This document shows, piece after piece, positions 36,594 to 48,148 of a DNA stretch of 64,000 bases; position 1 is the first letter of the stretch; the number at the start of each line of letters is the position of its first letter. The DNA is from Moringa oleifera (lineage: Eukaryota; Streptophyta; Magnoliopsida; Brassicales; Moringaceae), in contig JAJFZO010000519.1 in the NCBI GenBank assembly GCA_021397835.1, positions 397,001 through 461,000 on the forward strand, given 5' to 3'. The position numbers were made by a program, and so were the translations under genes. The notes below the pieces were generated by a model that was not told the DNA's origin, did no database searches, and was given only the letters and a program-made list of their open reading frames with translations.

Positions 36594-38958
36594 TACAAAG
36601 GCTCGACGGTGTGGCGGCGAAGCTAACGATGATGCATGCTACGCGAGGGCCAAATCGTTTGGGGGAATTTCGAGCATGTGGAGTGCTTCATCGCAGTCCC
36701 TCGTGGCGACGGACGTCGGGTTAGATCCCGACGCTCAGGCTTGCCTACGCAGACTCGTTGTGCAGCGCGATCGGGGACACGATCGTCAGCTGTTTGCAAC
36801 GAGCTAGCCATGCGGCCAGCCTGGGCAAGGGATGACACCCCTGCTGCCAAGGCCTCATCGGTGAAAAAACGTGGGCAACGAAATGAGAAGAATCATGGGG
36901 TAATGTTCTAGGATGTGGCTACACAAGCTCGACGGTGTGGGCGGTGAAGCTAACGATGATGCATGCTACGCGAGGGCCAAATCACTGGGGGGATTTCGAG
37001 CATGCGGAGTGCTTCGTCACAGGCCCTCGAGGCAGTGGACGTGAGGCAGGATCCCGACGCCCAGGCTTCCCTAGCCGGACTCGTTGCGCAACGCGATCGA
37101 CGACACGATTATCGACTGTTAGCATTGGGCAAGCCACACGGCCAGCTTGGGCAAGGCGTGACACCCCTACTGCCAAGGCCTCATCGATAGGAAAAATGTG
37201 GGCAACGAAATGAGAAGAATCGTGGGATAATGTGCTGGGATGTGGCTACACAAGCTCGACGGTGTGGGCGGTGAAGCTAACGATGATGCAAGCTATGCGA
37301 GGGCAAAATCGTTGGGGGTAATTTCGAGCTTGCGGACTGCTTCGTCGCAGGCCCTCGAGGCGGTGGACGTGGGGTTGAATCCTTTCGATCAGGCTTGCCT
37401 AGGCTGGCTCGTTGCGTAGCGCGATCGACGACACGATCGTCGGCCGTTAACAATAAGCGAGCCACACGACCGGCCTGGGCAAGGCATGACACCCCTGCTG
37501 CCAAGGACTCATCGATGGGAAAAACATGGGCAACGAAATGAGAAAAATCGTGGGATAATGAGCTGGGATGTGGCTACAAAAGCTCGACCGTGTGGGCGGT
37601 GAAGCTAACGATGATGCATGCTATGCGAGGGCCAAATCGTTGGGGGAATTTCGAGCATGCGGAGTGCTTCGTTGCAGGTCATCGAGACGACGGACGTGGG
37701 GTTGAATCCCGACGGTCAGGCTTGCTTAGGCGGACTCGTTGCACAGCGCGATCGACGACATGATCGTCAGTCGTTAGCAATGAGCGAGCCACACGGCCAG
37801 CCTAGGCAAGGAGCGGCACCACAGCTGCCAAGGCCTCATCGATGGGAAAAACATGGGCAACGAAATGAGAAAAATGATGGGATAATGAGCTGGGATGTGG
37901 CTACAGAAGCCCGACGGTGTGGCGGCGAAGCTGATAATGATGCACGCTACGTGGGGGCCAAATCGTTTCGGGGAATTTCGAGCATGCGGAGTGCTTCATC
38001 GCAATCCCTCGAGGCGACGGACGTCGGGTTAGATCCCAACACTCAGGCTTGCCCAGGCGGACTCGTTGCGCAGCGCGATCGACGACACGATTGTCAGCCG
38101 TTCGCAATGAGCGAGCCACGCGGCCAGCTTGGGCAAGGCATGACACCCCTACTGCCAAGGCCTCATCGGTGGGAAAAATGTGGGCAACGAAAGGAGAGAA
38201 ATTGTGGGATAATGAGCTGGGATGTGGCTAGACAAACTCGACGGTGTGGGCGGCGAAGCAAATGATGATGCATGCTACACGAGGGCCAAATCGCTGGGGG
38301 GATTTCGAGCATGCGGAGTGCTTCGTCGTTAGCATCAGGCAAGCCGTGACACCCCTACTGCCAAGGCCTCATCGATGAGAAAAACGTGGGCAACGAAATG
38401 AGAAGAATCGTGGGATAATGTGCTGGGATGTGGCTACACAAGCTCGACAGTGTGGGCGGTGAAGCTAACGATGATGCATGCTATGCGAGGGCAAAATCAT
38501 TGAGGGGAATTTCGAGCATGCGGACTGCTTCGTCGCAGGCCCTCGAGGCGGTGGACGTGGGGTTGAATCTCGACGATCAGGCTTGCCTAGGCGGGCTCGT
38601 TGCATAGCGCGATCGACGACACAAACGTCGGCCGTTAGCAATGAGCGAGCCACATGACCTGGCTGGGCAAGGCGTGACACCCCTGCTGCCAAGGCCTCAT
38701 CGATGGCAAAAACATGGGCAACGAAATGAGAAAAATCATGGGATAATGAGCTGGGATGTAACTACAAAGGCTCGACGGTGTGGCGGCGAAGCTAACGATG
38801 ATGCATGCTACGCGAGGGCCAAATCGTTTAGGGGAATTTCGAGCATGTTGAGTACTTCATCGGTGGATCCCGATACCAAGACTTGCCAAGGCCTCATCGG
38901 TGGGAAAAATGTGGGCAACGAAAGGAGAGAAATTATGGGATAATGAGCAGGGATGTGG
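36594..38958 (+). repeat. Mixed monomers, HOR fragments and two truncated monomers
   Basis: Monomers at 36,963 and 37,277 belong to types of the preceding six-monomer HOR (they pair with 35,288 and 35,644), followed by types like those at 31.7-32.3 kb. The longest open frame of the window, 215 codons at 37,618-38,265 plus, lies here by chance over two monomers and has no protein character. The right end contains two internally deleted monomers. Confidence 0.75.
38271..38476 (+). repeat. Truncated monomer (206 bp, 122 bp lost)
   Basis: CTTCGTCG joins directly to TTAGCATCAGGC, removing about 100 bp from the CTCGAG segment through the dyad. A second small loss of 22 bp joins GCAAGCC to GTGACACC. 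Both joins lie at short shared words, as expected for microhomology deletion or slippage. Confidence 0.85.
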
Positions 38959-39001
38959 CTAGACGAACTCGACGGTTTGGGCGGCGAAGCTAACGATGAT
39001 G
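38804..39001 (+). repeat. Truncated monomer (198 bp, 130 bp lost)
   Basis: ACTTCATCGG joins TGGATCCCGATACC, and then ACTTGCC joins AAGGCCTCATCGG. The second join sits on a shared TGCC (38,884-38,887), present both in CTTGCCTAGG and in CTGCTGCCAAGG of intact monomers. The dyad and everything around it are gone. Confidence 0.85.
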
Positions 39002-42000
39002 CATGCTACGCGAGGCCCAAATCGATGGGGGGATTTCGAGAATCCGGAGTGCTTCGTCGCAAGCCCTCGAGTTGACGAACGCGGGGCTGGATCCCGATGC
39101 CAAGACTTGCCTAGGCGGACTCGTTGCGCAGCGCGATCGACGACACGATTGTCGGCCGTTAGCAATGGGCAAGCCACACGGCCAGCCTGGGCGAGGCGTG
39201 ACACCCCTACTGCCAAGGCCTCATCGATGGCAAAAACATGGGCAACGAAATGGGAAGAATCGTGGGATAATGAGCTGGGATGTAGCTACACAAGCTCGGC
39301 CGTGTGGGCGGTGAAGCTAACGATGATGCATGCTACGCGACGGCCAAATAGTTGGGGGGAATTTCGAGCATGCGAAATGCTTCGTCGCAGGCCCTCGAGG
39401 CGGGGGACGCGGGGCTGGATCCCACGCCCAAGCTTGCCTAGGAGGACTCGTTGTGCAGCGCGATCGACGACACCATCGTCGACCATTAGCAATGAGTGAG
39501 CCACACGGCCAGCCTGGGCAAGGGGTGACACCCCTGCTGCCAAGGCCTCATCGATGGAAAAAACGTGGGCAACGAAATGAGAAAAAACATGGGATAATGA
39601 GCTGGGATGTGGCTACACAAGCTCGATGGTGTAGGCGATGAAGCTAACGATGATGGATGCTTCACCTGGGCCAAATCGTTGGGGGGAATTTCAAGGATGC
39701 GGAGTGCTTCGTCGCAGGCCCTCGAGGCGGCGGACGTGGGGTTGGATTCCGACGCTCAGGCTTGCCTAGGCGGACTCGTTGCGCAGCGTGATCGACAACA
39801 CGATCGTCGGCCGGTAGCAACGAGCGAGCCACACGGCCAGCCTGGGCAAGGCGTGACACCGCTGCTGCCAAGGCCTCATCGGTGGGTAAAACGTGGGCAA
39901 TGAAAGGAGAGAAATTATGGGATAATGAGCTGGCATGTGGCTAGACAAACTCGACGGTGTGGACGGCGAAGCTAACGATGATGCATGCTACGCGAGGGCC
40001 AAATCGCTGGGGGGATTTCCAGCATGCGGAGTGCTCCGTCACAGGCCCTCGAGGCGGCGGATGCGTGGCTGGATCCCGACGCCCAGGCTTGACTAGGCAG
40101 ACTCGTTGCGCAGCGCGATCGACGACACGATCGTCGACCATTAGCAATGAGCAAGCCACACAGCCAGCCTTGGCAAGGCGTGACACCCCTGCTGCCAAGG
40201 CCTCATCGATGGAAAAAATGGGCAACGAAATGAGAGAAATCGTGGGATAACGAGCTGGGATGTGGCTACACAAGCTCGATGGTACGGCTGCGAAGCTAAG
40301 GATGATGCATGCTACGCGAGGGCCAAATCGTTTGGGGGAATTTCGAGCATGCGGAGTGCTTCATCGCAGGTCCTCGAGGCGACGGACGTCGGGTTAGATC
40401 CCGACGCTCAGGCTTGACTAGGCGGACTCGTTGCGCAGCGCGATCGACGACATAATCGTCGGCCGTGAGCAACGAGCGAGCCACACGGCCAGCCTGGGCA
40501 AGGCGTGACACCCTTACTGCCAAGGCCTCATCGGTGAGAAAAATGTGGGCAACGAAACGAGAGAAATTGTAGGATAATGAGCTGGGATGTGGCTAGACGA
40601 ACTCGACGGTTTGGGCGACGAAGCTAACGATGATGCATGCTACCCGAGGCCCAAATCGATGGGGGGATTTCGAGAATTTGGAGTGCTTCGTCGCAGGCCC
40701 TCGAGGCGGCGGACGCGGGGCTGGCTCCCGATGCCAAGACTTGCCTAAGCGGACTCGTTGCGCAGCACGATCGCCGACACGATTGTCGGCAGTTAGCAAC
40801 GGGCAAGCCACACGGCCAGCCTGGGCAAGGCGTGACACCTCTACTGCCAAGGCCTCATCGATGGAAAAAACATGGGCAACGAAATGGGAAGAATCGTGGG
40901 ATAATGAGCTGGGATGTAGCTACAAAAGCTCGGTCGTGTGGGCGGTGAAGCTAACGATGATGCATGCTACGCGACGGCCAAATAGTTGGGGGGAATTTCG
41001 AGCATGCGAAATGCTTCGTTGCAGGCCCTCGAGGCGGCGAACGCGGGGCTGGATCCCGATGCCCAAGCTTGCCTAGGAGGACTCGTTGCGCAGCGCGATC
41101 GACGACACCATCGTTGACCATTAGCAATGAGTGGGCCACACGGCCAGCCTGGGCAAGGGGTGACACCCCTGCTGCCAAGGCCTCATCAATGGAAAAAACG
41201 TGGGCAACAAAATGAGAAAAAACATGGGATAATGAGTTGGGATGTGGCTACACAAGCTCGATGGTGTAGGCGATGAAGCGAACGATGATGGATGCTACGC
41301 CTGGGCCAAATCGTTGGGGGGAATTTCGAGCATGCGGAGTGCTTCGTCGTAGGCCCTCGAGGCGGCGGACGTGGGGTTGGATTCCGACGCTCAGGCTTGC
41401 CTAGGCGGACTCGTTGCGCAGCATGATCGACAACACGATCGTCGGCCGGTAGCAACGAGCGAGCCACACGGCCAGCCTGGGCAAGGCGTGACACCGCAGC
41501 TGCCAAGGCCTCATCAGTGGGTAAAACGTGGGCAACGAAAGGAGAGAAATTGTGGGATAATGAGCTGGGATGTGGCTAGACAAACTCGATGGTGTGGACA
41601 GCGAAGCTAACGATGATGCTTGCTACGCGAGGGCCAAATTGCTGGGGGGATTTCCAGCATGCGGAGTGCTTCGTCGCAGGCCCTCGAGGCGGTGGACGCG
41701 TGGCTGGATCCCGACGCCCAGGCTTGCATAGGCAGACTCGTTGCGCAATGCGATCGATGACACGATCGTCGGCTGTTAGCAATGAGCAAGCCACACGGCC
41801 AGCCTGGGCAAGGCGTGACACCCCTGCTGCCAAGGCCTCATCGATGGGAAAAACATGGGCAACACAATGAGAAAAATCGTGGGATAATGAGCTGGGATGT
41901 GGCTACACAAGCTCGACGGTGCGGCTGTGAAGCTAAGGATGATGCATGCTACGTGAGGGCCAAATCGTTTGGGGGAATTTCGGGCATACAGAGTGCTTCA

Positions 42001-42850
42001 TCGCAGGTCCTCGAGCGACGGACGTCGAGTTAGATCCCGCTCAGGCTTGACTAGGCAGACTCGTTGCGCAGCGCGATCGATGTCATAATCGTCGGCCGTG
42101 AGCAACGAGCGAGCCACACGGCCAGCCTGGGCAAGGCGTGACACCCTTACTGCCAAGGCCTCATCGGTGGGAAAAATGTGGGCAACAAAACGAGAGAAAA
42201 TGTGGGATAATGAGCTGGGATGTAGCTAGACGAACTCGACGGTTTGGGAGGCGAAGCTAACGATGATGCATGCTACGCGAGGCCCAAATCGATGAGGGGA
42301 CTTCGAGAATCCGGAGTGCTTCGTCGCAGGCCCTCGAGGCGATGGACGCGGGGCTGGCTCCCGATGCCAAGACTTGCCTAGGCGGACTCGTTGTGCAGCG
42401 CGATCGTCGACACGATTGTCGGTCGATAGCAATGGGCAAGCCACACGGCCAGCCTGGGCAAGGCGTGACACCCCTACTGCCAAGGCCTCATCGATGGAGA
42501 AAACATGGGCAACGAAATGGGAAGAATCGTGGGATAATGAGCTGGGATGTGGCTACACAAGCTCGGCCGTGTGGGCGGTGAAGCTAACGATGATGCATGC
42601 TACGCGACGGCCAAATAGTTGGGGGGAATTTCGAGCATGCGAAATGCTTCGTCGCAGGCCCTCGAGGCGGGGGACGCGGGGCTGGATCTCGACGCCCAAG
42701 CTTGCCTGGGAGGACTCGTTGCACAGCGCGATCGACGACACCATCGTCGACCATTAGCAATGAGTGAGCCACACGGCCAGCCTGGGCAAGGGGTGACACC
42801 CCTGCTGCCAAGGCCTCATCGATGGAAAAAACGTGGGCAACGAAATGAGA
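38959..42850 (+). repeat. Five-monomer HOR (about 1,634 bp), two full units plus part
   Basis: Equivalent monomers start at 38,959, 40,593 and 42,226 (offsets 1,634 and 1,633). Each unit runs through the same order: a type with GATTTCGAGAAT and GCCAAGACTTGCC, a type with CTCGGCCGTG or CTCGGTCGTG and CCAAATAGTTGG, a type with GTGTAGGCGATGAAG and the CGGTAGCAACGAG box, a type with GATTTCCAGCATGCGG, and a type with GGCTGCGAAGCTAAGG or GGCTGTGAAGCTAAGG. The third unit is cut off after about two monomers, where the next pattern takes over. Confidence 0.85.
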
Positions 42851-45473
42851 AAAAACATGGGATAATGAGTTGGGATGTGGCTACACAAGCTCGATGGTGT
42901 AGGCGATGAAGCTAACGATGATGGATGCTATGCCTGGGCCAAATCGTTGGGGGGAATTTCGAGCATGCGGAGTGCTTCGTCGCAGGCCCTCGAGGCGGCG
43001 GACGTGGGGTTGGATTTCGACGCTCAGGCTTGCCTAGGCGGACTCGTTGCATAGCGTGATTGACGACACGATTGTCGACCGTTAGCATTGGGCAAGCCAC
43101 ATGGCCAGCCTGGGCAAGGCGTGACACCCCTGCTGCCATGGCCTGATTGATGGGAAAAACATGGGCAACGAAATGAGAAAAATCGTGGGATAATGAGCTG
43201 GGATGTGGCTACACAAGCTCGACTGTGTGGCCGGTGAAGCTAACGATGATGCATGCTACGCGAGGGCCAAATCATTTAGAGGAATTTCGAGCATGAGGGG
43301 TGCTTCATCGTAGTCCCTCGAGGCGATGGACGTCGGGTTAGATCCAGACGCTTAGTCTTGCCTAGGCGGCCTCCTTGCGCAGCGCGATCGATGACACGAT
43401 CGTCGACCGTTAGCAACGAGCGAGCCACACGGCCGGCCTGGGCAAGGCGTGACACCCCTGCTGCCAAGGCCTCATCGATAGGAAAAACATGGGCAACCAA
43501 AAGAGAAAAATCGTGGGATAATGAGCTGGGATGTGGCTACATAAGCTCGATGGTGTGGCCGTTGAAGCTAACTATGATGCATGCAACGCGAGGGCCAAAT
43601 CGTTTGGGGGAATTTCGAGCATGCGGAGTGCTTCATCGCAGTCCCTCGTGGCGACGGACGTCAGGTTAGATCCGGACGGTTAGTCTTGCCTAGGCGGACT
43701 CATTGCGCAGCGCGATCGACGACATGATCGTCGACCGTTAGCAACGAGCGAGCCACACGGCCAGCCTGGGCAAGGCGTAACACCCTTGCTGCCAAGGCCT
43801 CATCGATGGGAAAAACGTGGGCAATGAAATGAGAAAAAACAAGGGATAATGTACTGGGATGTGGCTACACAAGCTCGACGGTGTGGGCGGTAAAGCTAAC
43901 GATGATGCATACTACCCAACGGCCAAATCGTTGGGGGGAATTTCGAGCATGCGGAGTGCTTCGTCGTAGGCCCTCGAGGCGGTGGATGTGGGGCTGAATC
44001 CCGACGATCAGACTTGCCTAGGCGGGCTCGTTGCGTAGCGCGATGGACGACACAATCGTCGATCGTTAGCAACAAGCGAGCCTCACGGCTTGCCTGGGCA
44101 AGGCGTGACACCCCTGCTGCCAGGGCCTGATCGATAGGAAAAACATGGGCAACGAAATGAGAAAAAACATGGGATAATGAGTTGGGATGTGGCTACACAA
44201 GCTCGATGGTGTAGGCGATGAAGCTAACGATGATGGATGCTATGCCTAGGCCAAATCGTTGGGGGGAATTTCGAGCATGCGGAGTGCTTCGTCGCAGGCC
44301 CTCGAGGCGGCGGACGTGGGGTTGGATTCCGACGCTCAGGCTTGCCTAGGCGGACTCATTGCATAGCGTGATCGACGACACGATTGTCGACCGTTAGCAT
44401 TGGGCAAGCCACATGGCCAGCCTGGGCAAGGCGTGACACCCCTGCTGCCATGGCCTGATCGATGGGAAAAACATGGGCAACGAAATGAGAAAAATCGTGG
44501 GATAATGAGCTGGGATGTGGCTACACAAGCTCGACTGTGTGGCCGGTAAAGCTAACGATGATGCATGCTACGCGAGGGCCAAATCATTTAGAGGAATTTC
44601 GAGCATGAGGGGTGCTTCATCGTAGTCCCTCGAGGCGATGGACGTCGGGTTAGATCCAGACGCTTAGTCTTGCCTAGGCAGCCTCCTTGCGCAGCGCGAT
44701 CGATGACACGATCGTCGACCGTTAGCAACGAGCGAGCCACACGGTCGGCCTGGGCTAGGCGTGACACCCCTGCTGCCAAGGCCTCATCGATAGGAAAAAC
44801 ATGGGCAACCAAAAGAGAAAAATCGTGGGATAATGAGCTGGGATGTGGCTACATAAGCTCGATGGTGTGGCCGTTGAAGCTAACGATGATGCATGCAACG
44901 CGAGGGCCAAATCGTTTGGGAGAATTTCGAGCATGCGGAGTGCTTCATCGCAGTCCCTCGTGGCGACGGACGTCAGGTTAGATCCGGACGGTTAGTCTTG
45001 CCTAGGCGGACTCATTGCGCAGCGCGATCGACGACATGATCGTCTACTGTTAGCAACGAGCGAGCCACACGGCCAGCCTGGGCAAGGCGTAACACCCTTG
45101 CTGCCAAGGCCTCATCGATGGGAAAAACGTGGGCAATGAAATGAGAAAAAACAAGGGATAATGTACTGGGATGTGGCTACACAAGCTCGACGGTGTGGGC
45201 GGTAAAGCTAACGATGATGCATACTACGCGATGGCCAAATCGTTGGGGAGAATTTCGAGAATGCGGAGTGCTTCGTCGTAGGCCCTCGAGGCGGTGGATG
45301 TGGGGCTGAATCCCGACGATCAGACTTGCCTAGGCGGGCTCGTTGCGTAGCGCGATGGACGACACAATCGTCGATCGTTAGCAACAAGCGAGCCACACGG
45401 CTTGCCTGGGCAAGGCGTGACACCCCTGCTGCCAGGGCCTGATCGATAGGAAAAACATGGGCAACGAAATGAG
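42850..45473 (+). repeat. Four-monomer tandem duplication (1,312 bp)
   Basis: Monomers pair at exactly 1,312 bp (43,276 with 44,588; 43,358 with 44,670; 43,896 with 45,208). They share private words such as ATTTAGAGGAATTTCGAGC, CATGAGGGGTGC, GATCCGGACGGTTAG and AAACAAGGGATAATG. The unit junction lies near 44,161, where a CCAGGGCCTGATCGATAGG tail meets the GTTGGGATGTGGC head that also begins the first unit near 42,850. Identity is very high, so the duplication is recent. Confidence 0.85.
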
Positions 45474-46495
45474 AAAAATCATGGGATAAAGAGCTGAGAT
45501 GTGGTTACACAAGGTCGACCGTGTGGGCGGTGAAGCTAACGATGATGCATGCTACGCGAGGGCCAAATCGTTTGGGGGAATTTCGAGCATGCGGAGTGCT
45601 TCATCGCAGTCCCTCGTGGCGACGGACGTCGGGTTAAATCCCGATGGTTAGTCTTGCCTAGGCAGACTCATTGCGCAGCGCGATCGACGACCGTTAGCAA
45701 TGAGCGAGCCACACGGCCAGCCTGGGCATGGCGTGACACCCTTGCTGCCAAGGCTTCATCGATGGGAAAAACGTGGGCAATGAAATGAGAAAAAACAAGG
45801 GATAATGTATTGGGATGTGGCTATACAAGGTCCAAAGTGTGGGCGGTAAAGCTAACGATGATGCATACTACGCGATGGCCAAATCGTTGGGGGGAATTTC
45901 GAGAATGCGGAGTGCTTCGTCGTAGGCCCTCGAGGCGGTGGATGTGGGGCTGAATCCCGACGATCAGACTTGCCTAGGCGGGCTCGTTGCGTAGCGCGAT
46001 GGACGACACAATCGTCGATCGTTAGCAACAAGCGAGCCACACGGCTTGCCTGGGCAAGGCGTGACACCCCTGCTGCCAGGGCCTGATCGATAGGAAAAAC
46101 ATGGGCAACGAAATGAGAAAAATCATGGGATAAAGAGCTGAGATGTGGTTACACAAGGTCGACCGTGTGGGCGGTGAAGCTAACGATGATGCATGCTACG
46201 CGAGGGCCAAATCGTTTGGGGGAATTTCGAGCATGCGGAGTGCTTCATCGCAGTCCCTCGTGGCGACGGACGTCGGGTTAAATCCCGATGGTTAGTCTTG
46301 CCTAGGCAGACTCATTGCGCAGCGCGATCGACGACCGTTAGCAATGAGCGAGCCACACGGCCAGCCTGGGCATGGCGTGACACCCTTGCTGCCAAGGCTT
46401 CATCGATGGGAAAAACGTGGGCAATGAAATGAGAAAAAACAAGGGATAATGTATTGGGATGTGGCTATACAAGGTCCAAAGTGTGGGCGGTAAAG
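45208..46495 (+). repeat. Two-monomer tandem duplication (644 bp), nearly identical
   Basis: The block 45,208-45,851 is repeated at 45,852-46,495 with hardly any difference by eye, and a third partial match starts at 46,496. The unit is 644 rather than 656 bp because one monomer carries a 12-bp deletion, present in both copies. Shared private words are GGGATAAAGAGCTGAGATG, TACACAAGGTCGACC and TATACAAGGTCCAAAG. Confidence 0.9.
45684..45693 (+). repeat. 12-bp deletion removing half of the monomer dyad
   Basis: TCGACGA is followed directly by CCGTTAGC. The missing 12 bp equal the 5-bp centre plus the 7-bp right arm of the dyad. The same deletion is at 46,328-46,337 in the duplicate unit. Confidence 0.85.
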
Positions 46496-48148
46496 CTAAC
46501 GATGATGCATACTACGCGACGGCCAAATCGTTGGGGGAAATTTTAAGCATGCGGAGCGCTTCGTCGTAGGCCCTTGAGGCGGGGGACGTGGGGTTGAATC
46601 CCGACGATCAGGCTTGTCTAGGCGGGCTCGTTGCGTAGCGCGATCGACGACACGATCGTCTACCGTTAGCAACGAGCGAGCCACACGGCCAGCCTGGGCA
46701 AGGCGTGACACCTCTGCTGCCAGGGCCTGATCGATGGGAAAAACATGGGCAACGAAATGAGAAAAATCGTGGGATAAAGAGCTGAGATGTGCCTACACAA
46801 GGTCGACCGTGTGGGTGGTGAAGCTAACGATGATGCATGCTACGCGAGGGCCAAATCGTTTGGGGGAATTTCGAGCATGCGGAGTGCTTCATCGCAGGCC
46901 CTCGAGGCGACAGACGCGGGGCAGGATCCCGACGCCCAGGCTTGCCTAGCCGAACTTGTTACGCAGCGCGATCGACGACACGATTGTTGGTCGTTAGCAA
47001 TGGGCAAGCCACACGGCCAGCTTGGGCAGAGCGTGACACCCCTGCTGCCAAGGCCTCATCGATGGGAAAAACATGGGCAACGAAAACAGAAAAATCGTGG
47101 GATAATGAGCTGGTATTTGGCTACACAAGCTCGACGGTGTGGCCAGTGAAGCTAACGATGATGCATGCTACGCGAGGGCCAAATCGTTTGGGGGAATTTC
47201 GAGCATGCGGGGTGCTTGATCGTAGTCCCTTGAGGTGACGAACGTCGGGTTAGATCTCGACACTTAGTCTTGCTTAGGCGGCCTCGTTGCGCAGCGCGAT
47301 CGACGACACGATCGTCGACTGTTAGCAACAAGCGAGCCACACAGCCAGCCTGGGCAAGGCGTGACACCCCTGCTGCCAAGGCCTCAACGATGGTAAAAAC
47401 ATGGGCAATGAAATGAGAAAAATCGTAGAATAATGAGCTGGGATGTGGCTATGCAAGCTCGACGGTGTGGCCGGTGAAGCTAACGATGATGCATGCTACG
47501 CGAGGGCCAAATCGTTTGGGGGAATTTTGAGCATGCGGGGTGCTTGATCGTAGTCCCTCGAGGCGACGGACGTCGGGTCAGATCCCGATGCTTAGTCTTG
47601 CCTAAGCGGCCTCGTTACGCAGCGCGATCGACGACACGATCGTCGACCGTTAGCAACGAGCGAGCCACACGGCCAGCCTGGGCAAGGCGTGACACCCTTG
47701 CTGCCAAGGCCTCATCGATGGAAAAAATGCGGGCAATGAAATGAGAAGAATCGTGGGATAATGTACTGGGATGTGGCTACACAAGCTCGACAGTGGGGAC
47801 GGTGAAGCTAACGATGATGCATGCTACGCGAGGGCAAAATCGTTGGGGGGAATTTCGAGCATGCGGGGTGCTTCATGGCAGTCCCTCGAGGCGACGGACG
47901 TTGGGTTAGATCCAGACGCTTAGTCTTGCCTAGGCGGACTCATTGCGCAGCGCGATCGATGACACGATCGTCGACCGTTAGCAACGAGCGACCCACACGG
48001 CCAGCCTGGGCAAGGCGTGACACCCCTGCTACTAAGGCCTCGTCGGTGGGAAAAACGTGGGCAACGAAACAAGAGATATTGTGGGATAATGAGCTGGGAT
48101 GTGGCTAGACAAACTCGACGGTGTGGGCGACGAAGCTAACGATGATGC
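46496..48148 (+). repeat. Transition into the seven/eight-monomer HOR
   Basis: The monomer around 46,837 has a left part like 46,193 (GAGCTGAGATG, AAGGTCGACC) and a right part like HOR monomer E (GGGCAGAGCGTGAC, ACGAAAACAG). It is followed by an HOR-like monomer at 47,165, then by G (47,493) and H (47,821) in the order used in every later unit. The HOR therefore begins within this stretch. Confidence 0.75.

Noticed and set aside
37618..38265. Longest open frame, 215 codons
   Set aside because: It spans about two satellite monomers where small indels happen to keep the frame. Its peptide is made of the same segments seen in unrelated short frames elsewhere.
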